Shown here: one piece after another, positions 38,001-49,293 of the stretch
Layout: every line of letters begins with the position of its first letter
Numbering within the stretch: the first letter of the stretch is position 1
Assembly: GCA_905221605.1 (NCBI GenBank)
Contig: CAJNDS010002268.1
Location: 195,232 to 259,231, forward strand
Origin: Symbiodinium natans
Taxonomy: Eukaryota; Sar; Dinophyceae; Suessiales; Symbiodiniaceae
DNA length: 64,000 nt
Reading direction: 5' to 3'
The notes under the pieces: model-generated
What the model was told of the DNA's origin: nothing
The model's database searches: none
Seen by the model: the letters and a program-made list of their open reading frames with translations, nothing else
Position numbers and translations under genes: made by a program

Positions 38001-41000
38001 CTACACCCTAAACCCCACACCCTAAACCCTCAACCCCAAACCCATACTCTAAACATCCCGAAGCCTTCCGACCTTGGGGCGAGGAAATTGCTGGAGGCTG
38101 TCAGGTCCTCATATGAAGATCGCACCTTCTCAGAAGGTCCCCCTATCGAGAGCCATTCTAGTTGTGGGGCTTACAACGAAAGTTTTCGGACGAATCGCCC
38201 GATTTCGGGTCCCTGGTAGACCTCTACTTGTGGCTAGGGACCCGTCCTTGTTAGCCCTGGGGGGTCGATGCCTCAGAATTGTCAACGCTAGCCCTAAACC
38301 CTCAACCCTAAACCCCAAACCCTGAACCCTAAACCCCAAACCCTAGTAACCCTAAACCCTCAACCCCAAACCCTAAACCCCAAACCCCAAGCCCATTCTT
38401 CAGTTCCACAGGCACCTGTTCCTTAAGCCCTCAGCTCTAAGCCGGGTTAGCCCGAAGTAGAGGTCACTGAAGAGCCCTCCGCCCCCTGCCCCCCCCTCCC
38501 TCTTTAGGGTTTAGGGTTTAGGGTTTAGGGTTTAGGGTTTAGGGTTTAGGCTTTAGGGTTTAGGGTCTTGCAGGAGGCGGAAGCCAAGCTGAAGGCGATT
38601 TCCGCGGAGGTGGTGAAAGTGGACTCCGAGGCCAAGCAGGCGGTGACGCAGGCGAGGCCTTAGTGGTTCAAAACCCGAAACCCTGAACCCTAAACCCTGA
38701 ACCTTAAACCCTGAACCCTAAACCCTAAACCCTAAACCCTAAGCCTCTTATACGGTAGTCTTCTTCTGAAAGTTTGAACCTTGTGCCCCATGGGTATTTG
38801 GGAAGTAAGACGCGCAAGAAGGGGGCAGGGGTGTGGGGGCTCGCAGAGTCCCTAGAGACCCGAAGCCCCGAAGGCTGAAGCTCAACGCATAAGCCCTAAG
38901 CAAGCCAATGAACAACCTTAAGCAACAACCTTAAACCCTACTTAAACCCTAAACCCTAAATCCTCTTTTTTTTAACCACCCAGGGTCGAGGCTTGATGAG
39001 ATTAGGGTCCAGAGGACACCCAGAAAACCCTGTGAAGCGTGCAAAAGCCCCAAGCACTTGCAAGGGTTCAGGGTTTATGTGGAGTGTACTAGGGTTCAGG
39101 GTCTTGGTTTTGGTTTTTTGGGCGTTAATGGGTTTAAGGCTTGATTCTAAATATGGGTGAGTAGGATCTGTGCCCTTATTCTTGGTCCCTTGGCAGTAGC
39201 ACAGGCCCCTAGAATTCGCCCCAAACCACAGAAACCCTAGACTACCTAGAGAAAGTCGCTGTTTTTCAGGGTTACAGCTAGCCTGCTCTGGTTGAGAACT
39301 GAAAGGCGACCTCCCTCAGCGGAAACCTGTCCAACTCGCAGAATTTGCTGCAGGCGGCTGGGAAGGGATTTAGGCCGCAAGCCCGATTCCTAGTATAGGG
39401 GTCGGAATACTTACTAATATTGTTCCCTTCTGGTCCCTATAATGATACTATGATAACCCCGCGAAGCCCTATTCTAATTATTAAGGCCCCTATACCAGGC
39501 AGGTTGGGTTCGCAAGATTCCACCAGGGTCACTGAGAGGCTCAAGTTTTTGGAGGAAAGGGGCCATACAAGCCCGCACCAGCAACCCCCCCCCCCCCCCC
39601 CCTCTACTAGGGGCTCGAACGGAAAATGTATGATGCATTAGGTGCCAACGTGGGAGGGTTTCACAATACTAATTACTAGGGATACGGCCTTGGCCCATAC
39701 ATGCTACCACTGAACGCCCGAAAGGGCCTTGGGCCGAAGACACTGATTATGGCGTATCCGGCTTAGGGCCCATGCACATTAGCGGCATACATTTCATTGA
39801 AATGCAAGCGGTTTCTAACCCTAAACCCTAAGCCCTAAGCCCTGAGCCCTGAGCCCTAAACCCTAAACCCCAAACCCTAAACCCTAAACCCTAAACCCTA
39901 AACCCTTTTGGGTTTAGACTTTGGGTCCGGACTTCAGCTTGGAACCCTCAACGCGTAGCTCCCCTCCCCTCCCCTTCCCTCCCGTTCCTTAGCCTCAGGT
40001 CCTGAACACTAAACCCAAAACCCCAAAACCCCAAAACCCCAAAACCCCAAAAACCCCAAAAACCCCAAAACCCCAAAACCCCAAAACCCCAAAACCCCAA
40101 AACCCCAAAACCCCAAAACCCCAAAACCCCAAAACCCCAAAACCCCAAGCCCTCAACCCTGAACCCTAAACCGCAACCCGTAAATCCTCAACCCTAATCT
40201 CCAACACCTAAACCCTCAACCTTAGTAGTACAGTAGGTAACCTTTAACCTTTTGGAGTATTCCAATCCCTACAAAAACCCAAAGATCAACCTTTAATTCC
40301 CCCAGGGTACTGGACAACTAAGCAACCCTGAACCCTGAACCTATACACCCCCTAAACCCTAAATCCTAAACCCTAAACCCTAAACCCTAAACCCTAAACC
40401 CTAAACCCTAAACCTACCAGGCTGAGCAGCTCCTGAACCCCCACACTACCGCCATGATGGAGGCAGGGCAGCTGAAAGCCTACCACGGTCTTGGGGTTTA
40501 GGGTTTGGGGTTTAGGGTTTAGGGTTTGGGGTTTAGGGTTGGGGTTTAGGGTTTGGGGTTTGGGGTTTAGGGTTTGGGGTTTAGGGTTTAGGGTTTGGGG
40601 CTTAGGGTTCAGGGTTCAGGGAGTTCGGGGAGTTCAGGGGCTTCCCAGCTGCTAAGACACACAAAGGAAAGAAGACCCACGGAGACCGCGCCTTGCTTCA
40701 TTCCTTGGATCTTTGCGAAACCCTAAACCCTAAACACTAAACCCTAAACCCTAAACCCTGAGCCTGAAACCCTAATCCCTAAACGACATTGCAGGTGCAG
40801 CGCAAGCTGCAAGAGGCGCAGAAAGGACAGCCGCCCGACGCTAGGATGCTCAGTAGTATTCGTTTTGTTTTTTTGATGGGGTATTAGGATCTTTCATGAC
40901 CACCATATTATATACACCTACACCCTAAACGCTGAACCCCAAACCATGGAAGTTGGGTCACCCCTAAACCCTAGTCCTGTAGCTGGGCACCGATTACAAG

Positions 41001-44000
41001 GTCTTCAAGGGATCTCGGCAACCTTCGGGAATCCTACGGGGGTGTGTCAGTAATTACTAGGTAAACCCTAACCCTAAACCCCAAACCCTAAACCCTAAAC
41101 CCTAAACCCAAACCCTAAACCCTAAACCCTAACCCTAACCCCTTAAACCCTCGACCCTAAACCCGTCCCCACTTAGGATGTGGCGAGAAACTTCCAGCAG
41201 CTCGCCAACCAGCTGAGGCCGCAGTGGGGCTTGAGTTCCAGGGTTTAGGGTTTGGGGTTTAGGGTGTACGTAGGGTGTAGGGTTTAGGGTCTACTTGGAG
41301 GTTCATGTCATGGGTAGTTACAAGTAAGGGTCACATGTACCAGAATAGGGCTACAAGTATAGTTGCCAACCGCCCCAATACCCCCCCCCCCCCGATATTT
41401 CAGCTTCGGGTTTAAGGCTTAGGATTTAGGGGTTAAATGTTTAAGGTTTAAGGTGTGTTGTGGGGCTTACAGGATCTAGTCGTTGAAGACGTGGGGCTTG
41501 AAGTTATGTTTTTTTTTGAGGGCTTAAAGGGCCAACCTGAATTTCTACAGGGAGCCGGGTCCCTACTTGGAGGCTCATGGTACTTAAAAACCCTAAACCC
41601 TAAACCCTAATACCCTAAACCCTAAACCCTAAACCCTAAACCCTAAACCCTAAACCCTAAACCCTAAACCCTAAACCCTAAACCCTAAACCCTAGCCCTA
41701 AACCCTAAACCCATAAGCACATTAGGGAACTTCAGGGGCGTATAAGTTGGACCCCTAAGGCTGTACCCTTGGGTTTGGGGACCAGGGTTTAGGGTTTAGG
41801 GTTTAGGGTTTAGGGTTTAGGTAAGCCCTAAACTACACTCTAAATCCTAAACCTTGAACCCTATAGGGGCTCTAGGGTTTACAGCGTGTTCAAGGCCCCT
41901 ATGTATAACGGGGTATATAAAGGATACCAGGGGTATTGGGCACGGGCACACATCGTTCTTCTACACCCTTTACGGCCCTTTACGTGGCCGGTCCTCATTT
42001 TACCGTCCTTGTGCACTTTGTTGAGTCGTGCTTGAAAGTTGTTGTTGGGTTTACGCACAGGCGGATTCCCAAATCTCGATGGGCCTCGTCCCTAAACCCT
42101 AAACCCTAGACCCTAAACCCTAAACCCTGAACCCTAAACCCTAAACCACACCCTTCAGAGCGCAGCCAGGATGACGCAGCAGCAGGCGCAGCAGATGATC
42201 AACAAGTTCCGCCAGTCGCGCGTGCAGGCACCAGACCCCAACCACTCAAAGGGTTTAGGGTTTAGGGTTTAGGGTTTAGGGTTTAAGGGACAAGAAGCTG
42301 GTTCTCAGTAGGGAATGATGGAATTAGGGCCCTGTTTAATCCTTTAAAGGGCGTATCTAGGGACCTCATTCTCTCATTCCCTACGATTAACCAGGGGAAG
42401 ACCTAAATCAACCCGACCCCCAGACTCCCAGACCTTGCTTGCCCTAAGTAAGTATCCTAAGTACCGTATGCGCCCTTGGGGGTTTAGGGTTTAGGGTTTA
42501 GGGTTTAGGGTTTAGGGCTCCGAAACCCACCCTAAATCAGATGCTAGCGGGTTGCAAGGTAAGTTTGATGACAGCCGGGATGATTGCGATATGTTGGATG
42601 CAGGGCCGACGATTCGGTGCCTAAACCCTAAACCCTAAACCCTAAACGGCGAACATTAGGATTTAGGGTTTCGGAGGTTTGGGGACTTTTGAGCCTCCTG
42701 AGCTGGAGAACCTCCGGCAGAGCAATATCCTTTTATGACGCTTGGCAAAAGAGATCGCAAATAAATTGGAGAATTGAAGGGTTTAGGGTTTAGGGTTTAG
42801 GGTTTAGGGTTTAGGGTTTAGGGTTTAGGGTTTAGGGTTTAGGGTTTAGGGTTTAGATCAGCTTGCCGACTTGGACGAGTCTCGAGCATGGGATGAGCGG
42901 TTGCCCTCCTAAACCAAAGTCTTAAGTTTGAAGCCCTCAACCCTAAACCCTAAACCCTAAACCCTAAACCCTAAACCCTAAACCCTAAACCCTAAACCCT
43001 AAACCCTAAACCCTAAACCCTAAACCAACCCTAGAGCCTCTAACAGCACTCAACCCTAAACCCTACTTGGAAGCTCCTTTGGCTCATGAGTGTGCCCTAA
43101 AATTCCCTGCAATAGCCCCTAACTCTACGTACGAGGGCTTCCCTAAACCCTCAACTCTCAACCCTCAGCCCCAAACCCCAAACCCCAAACCCTAAACATT
43201 AAACCCTAAACCCTAAACCCCAAACCCTAAACCCTAAACCCTAAACCCCAAGCAGCAGGCCGAGTCGCAGGCAAAGATGGCAGAGGCGGAGCTTCGGGAG
43301 ACGAAGGCCTTCGAGGCCTCGCGGGGGTGGGGGGTTTAGGGTTTAGGGTTTGGGGTTTAGGGTTTAGGGTTTAGGGTTTGGGGTTTAGGGTTTAGGGTTT
43401 TGGGTTTAGCGTGAGAAGCTGAAGGGTCTTTTAGGGTTAACCCTGAACCCTAAACTCTATAGCCCTAAACCCTAACCCTAAAGAGTTTCCGTGGGCTTGG
43501 CTTGCTTGCTTTGAGGGTTTCAGGAGGGTTGGGGGTTCAGTGGTCTGAGGTGTTTGGGGGGCAGGGTTTAGGGTTTGGGGTTTGGGATTTAGGGTTTCGG
43601 GCTAGGGGTTTAGGGTTTAGGGCTAGGGTTTTGGGCTAAGGGGCACTGAGGGTCTGAGGGGTTTGAGGCTGTGAGGGTTGCACCCCTGAGGGTCCCCAGC
43701 ACAAAACTAAGCTGGACTGACTTAGTTTTATTGTGGTGCAAGGGTTGTGTTTCGGGTTTAAGGGCGTAAGGCTTAGGGTTCAGGATTCAGGGTTTGGGGA
43801 TAGGGGTTATTTAGGCTTAGGGCTTAGGGTTTTGATTTTATCGAACCATCTTGCCAGGACCTGCTCCCAGACCTCAGCCAGAAGTGCACAGCAGCTGAGG
43901 AGGCCATCGAGAAGGCTGGGGGTTCATGCTCTGGGGGCCTAAACCATCCTAAGTTCCCAAACCTAAAAGCCTCTAAATCCTAAGCCCTGAAGCCTCCTAA

Positions 44001-47000
44001 CCCCTAATTCCTAAGCCCCAAACCCTAAACCCTTCAAACCATAAACCCTCAATCTTACATCCTAAACCCTGAACCCTAGTCTAAACCCCAAAACCTCTAG
44101 TCTTTCGGTTCCCAGGATCCGCGTGCAAGGAGCCATGAGCTCAAACCGTCCGAGTTGCCCAAAAGTTGGGTTTGGGGTTTGGGGTTTAGGGTTTAGGGTT
44201 TAGGGCTAGGCTTCCTTAAACCTTAAGCCCTAAACCCTGATTCTTTGGTTTTAGGGTTCAGGCCCTCATTCCGGGCTTAGGGCTTCGGTTCCCTTGCTGC
44301 CAAAGGGCTGCCCTGTTTATTCCAACCCTAAACCCTAAACCATAAGCGCCCTAAAAGGCCCTGAGCCCTAAAAAGCCCTAAGCCCTAAGCCCTAAGCCCT
44401 AAGCCCTAAGCCCCAAAAGGCCCTAAACAGCCCTAAAAAGCCCTAAAAAGCCTAAGCCCTAAGCCCGAAGCCCGAAACCCGAAACCCTAAACCCTACCCT
44501 TGGCTCGCGAAACCCTTAACCCCTACCCCTCAAGCCGATACAAGGCGATAGCCACCCACGAAGCCATCGCTGCCTCCGGGGAAGCCACGAGCCAGGCGCA
44601 GCTTCGTGGGGGGGGGGGGGAATGTAGGGTTTAGGGTTTAGGGTTTAGGGTTTAGGGTTTAGGGTTTGGTTGGGGGGAATGGCCGGCTTCCACTCTCCAG
44701 GGTTGCTCCAGGTAGGATGTGTCACTGAGCCGCGGCTCGTTGCTAGTTAAGCGGGTTCAGGGTCTAGGGTTTAGGGTTTAGGGTTTAGCGTTTAGGGTTT
44801 AGGGTTTAGGGTTTAGGGTTATTAGTGTTCAGGGTTTAGGGTTTCGGGTTTACATTGTGTATTTCCCATCTTGGCGTTTAACAGGAGCAAACTTTACAGA
44901 GGGCGCCAGGGGGCCAACCCAGCAGAATCTAAGAACCCCAAACCCCAAACCCCAAACCCCAAACCCCAAACCCTAAACCCCAAACCCCAAACCCCAAACC
45001 CCAAACCCCAAACCCCAAACCCCAAACCCCAAACCCCAAACCCCAACCCCCCAACCCCAAACCCCAAACCCCAAACCCCAAACCCCAAACCCCAAACCCC
45101 AAACCCCAAACCCCAAACCCCAAACCCTAAACCCTAAACCCTAAACCCTAAACCCACTCCACAGTGCAGGTCTCCTCGAGCGTCGAGGAAACCGAGGTGG
45201 CCGTGAGGGAGGCGGAGAAAGCAGCCAACGAGGCGAGCCTTTTGCCGTGTCTTTGGGAGTGTGTGGGGTTTAGGGTTTAGGGTTTGGGGTTTAGGGTTTG
45301 GGGTTTGGGGTTTGGGGTTTGGTGTTTAGGGTTTAGGGTTTAGGGTTTAGGGTTCAGGGGGTTTAGGGAGTTTAAGGGGTTTAGGGGCTTTAGGGGGTTT
45401 AGGGAGTTTGGGGAGTTTAGGGAGTTGGGGTGGCTCTAGGGTGTGCCACCCAAGTGGCCCAATACTTTCTTAAGGAACAAACGGTAAATCATGATAGGGA
45501 TCCTAGTATGATTCGAGGTATGTTCCTTCATTAGTTGGTGTTGGGCTCACTGGGTATAGGGTTTAGAGATTTTGTGTCCCTAAACCCTAAACCCTAAACC
45601 CTAAACCCTAAACCCTGGACTGGGTTCGGGGTTTGTCTTTCCAGAGACTGCCAGACTCATGTGGAATGTTCCCTAGATTGCAATCGGGATCTGGATATGG
45701 GCGGGGGCGGCAAGGGTTTAGGGTTTAGGGTTTCGGGTTTAGGGTTCAGGGTTTGGGGTTTGGGGTTTGGGGCTTAGGGCTTAGGGTTTAGGGTCTAGGA
45801 ACCCTCAACCCTAAACCCGAGAGCGCAAGCCAACCTGTTGCCAGCTTGAAAACCCCAAGCACCCAGCACCGCGCTCGCAGGCCAGCGTGCTGCTTCAGGC
45901 ATCTTGGCAGCGTAGGGTCCCCAAACCCTTGAATCCCCAAATGCCTCATATAGCCCTTAAACACCTACTCCTCCAGGCCCAGACCCAAACCCTCTTGGTC
46001 CAGGGCGTGGATGGCGATTGTTGGAGTTGCTGACGTGCTTGTGGTGGTGTCGATCGTGTTCGTGGTCTTTGCTGCCCTTATCAGCTGCGCGTATTCTTCA
46101 CCCATTCGTGTGCCCGCACTAGTCGCGTGTTTGCACGGTGCATGTGTGTTCCAGTCAATGAAGTGTTCGTCCTGCTCGTGGTGTTCGCGTCGAAGGCGAA
46201 GGCGAAACCGGCGCCGCTGCGATGGGCCGACATGGAGTCCGAGGATTAGGCTGAAGTTGCCTGGCGATGCCGGGCAGATGGAGCCTCGGACCATTGGGCG
46301 CAACAAGCCGCCGACCAGCTGCGCCGGCAGGCAGCAAGCCTGTACATGCAGGCGCTCACACCACGGTGGAAACTGTGGAGAAACTTTTTGGCCAGATGGC
46401 CCGGGCGTCCCTGGCGTGCTTTGGCCCCTAAACCCTAAACCCTAAACCCTCAACCCTAAACCCTAAACCCCAAACCCTAAACCCTAAACCCTAAACCCTA
46501 AACCCTCCGGAGTTGTTTTTTTCTTTTCGGGTGTGCTCTCTGGGTGTGCCCCCCAAACCTAGAGCCCCCGTACCCCTAAACCCCAATCCCCAAACCCTAA
46601 AGCTTGCTGTCACGAAGCCCTTGATAGCTAAGCCCTAAACCCACAAGCCCCAACTTACTTAGCCAATAGTTAAACTCCAAACTTTTCGGGTTTCCTTGTA
46701 TAGTAGGAATTATACAGTTTAGCCTTTTTTCCCTGGGTTATTGGAGAAATAAGCCACGCCCTAAACCCTAAACCCTAAACCCCAAACCCCAAACCCCAAA
46801 CCCCAAACCCCAAACCCCCCAACTTCAAGTTCCGAGGCTAAGATGAACCTCATCCGCCGCTTCGAGTCGCCCAAGGTTCGGGACTACGCGTCCCAGGAGC
46901 GTTCGGGTTTAGGGTTTAGGGTCTAGGGTTTAGGGTTTAGGGTTTAGGGTTTAGGGTTTAGGGTTTAGGGTTTAGGGTTTACGGTTAGGGTTTAGGGTTT

Positions 47001-49226
47001 AGGGTTTAGGGGTTAAGGAAGGTAAGGAACAGTGGGAAAGCCTAATCCGCGTGAAGCTGTCCAAGTTCCAGGAACGACCCGAGGCCCTCAAGCGCGTAAC
47101 CCCTACAAGCCCTTAAACCCTTAAATCCCCTCCCCTCAACCCTTCAAGCCCCCAAACCCCAAGCCCCAAGCCCTAAACCCTGAACCCAAAACCCCAAATC
47201 TTAAGCCCTAAGCCCTAAACCCTAAACCCAAAACCCCAAATCTTAAGCCCTAAGCCCTAAACCCAAAACCCCAAATCCTAAACCCTAAGCCCTAAAACCT
47301 TTGCCATCCTAGGATCGTCGGTACGGCATTCAGAGACTGTGAACAGCCAGAAATGTTGCATTTCATAGCACCCAGAGAGCCCAATACCCCTTAATTAATC
47401 TATATATATATATATACATGCATAATATGCGCACCTTAAACCGTATAAGGATCCCTATTCTGATTTCCTTAGTTGCGGGGCCACGCAAGAATTAGAAAAG
47501 CTGTCTACCCTAAAACCGCAGAGCCAACGTTAGGAGAACAAAGACACCTCCGCCATGCCGGGGCTTAGGGTTATGGCGTTGTCCTCGTAGGGAATGGGGG
47601 AACGAGGTACGGTAATTGATCCCTTAAAGGGTATTTCCGAGTTTCCCACATTTCCGAATTTCCCACAATCGGGCTACGCCTTTTGTACGCGGCGGCGGCG
47701 CTGGGTTAAGCTTCAGAGGTTGAACCTAAACCTTGAAGCCCCGGAAACCTCAAACGATAGATGCCCTCGAACCTAAACCCTAAACCGCGTCAGCCCTTTC
47801 ACCCAAACCCTAATCCCTAAGCCCTTATATTCACCCTCAGCCCCAGCAGATGCTTCGCAGGGTTGTGGGCCTATAAATGGGGACTCCGTATATACCCCGT
47901 GCAACTACCCTCAGAATGCTAGGAGCTTCAGAAGATGCAGCAGAAGCTGCAATCTGTGTCGACCTCGGGCGTTTCTTGTGGGCTTTGCAACCCCCAACAG
48001 AGAATGGAAACACAGATCCCTGAACAGAGGTCGGTATTTTTGTTGATTTAGGGTTCCTTAAGTTAAGCCAGTGGTTTGGGGTTTAGGGTTTAGGGGTTTA
48101 GGCTTAGGGTTTAGGCTTTTCATCCTAGTTGACTAGCAGTGGCAACTCAAACGAGAACTCTGCCGCACGCCCTGGCTGTTCCTTGTTAGAGCCAAAAGGT
48201 GTTTAGGCTTTAAGGTTCACAGCTTCGGCTGTTTTTCAGGGATCGAAGGACGGACCCCTGAAAGGGGGCCCTGAACAACTGATCCCCGTAAATACCCCAT
48301 ATACACCTTTTGGGGTTGAAGGGCCTGCAGTGGAAGTTCGTCCATTGTGAGGTTAGGGATTAGGGTTTAGGGTTTGGGGTTTAGGGTTTAGGGTTTAGGG
48401 TTTAGGGTTTAGGGTTTAGGGTTCACGACATGGTAAGTTCTCTGAATCCTTCCAGATTTTTGCAGCACCCCGGATACACCGGCAGGCTTTCGGGTTTAGG
48501 GGGTTTGGAAAGCCGCCCTTGTTTCCACGCGCGTAAAAAGAAAACTCCACCTTGACAACCCAAAACCTACTTTTTTGTAGGCTCTTATTATCAACAACCC
48601 TTATGGGATTCTTAGGTAGCCTACAAAACGCCACATTGTGAGCCCTTAAGGTACCTCCCTAACCTCTAAACCCTAAACCCCAAACCCTTATGCCTAAGGA
48701 TCTCTCGGACTTGGAGACCACCATGCAAGCCCCACTCATCCAACACCCGACAGCCTTCAACCCGAAAGCATGAGAGTCGAAAGCCTGAGCAAGGTAAGCC
48801 CTAGGGCCTAACCTCTTGCGCCTTGAACCCTAAACTCAAAACTCTCAACCCTAAACCCTAAACTCCAATTAAGCCCTAAACCCTGAACATTATCCCTAAA
48901 ACCACTCAAAGATCCAAACCACAGAAACCTCAACCAGGCGCAGAGCAGGCTCCAGCCCAAACCCTAAACCCCAAACCCCATTCCCCATTCCCCAAACCCC
49001 AACCCCAAACCCCAAACCGTAAACCCTAAACCCCAAACCCCAAACCCCAAACCCCAAACCCGAAACCCTAAACCCTAAACCCCAGCCAGGCGCAGAGCAA
49101 GCTCCAGCCTTTGAAGTCCGTGCGCCAAGAGCTCGCCCAGAGGGTGGTGGCGCAGCAGCCCCTTGGTCTGTCTTTCCATGTCTTTGGCGGGGCAAACCCT
49201 AAACCCTAAACCCTAAACCCTAAACC

Positions 49227-49293
<67 letters not shown>

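Noticed and set aside
44894-45137. Long ORFs reading (PKPQTPN)n or (GFGVWGL)n
   Set aside because: They are translations of CCCCAAA/TTTGGGG arrays in several frames at once; the same happens near 6226-6467, 33817-34041, 37227-37288 and 39948-40148.
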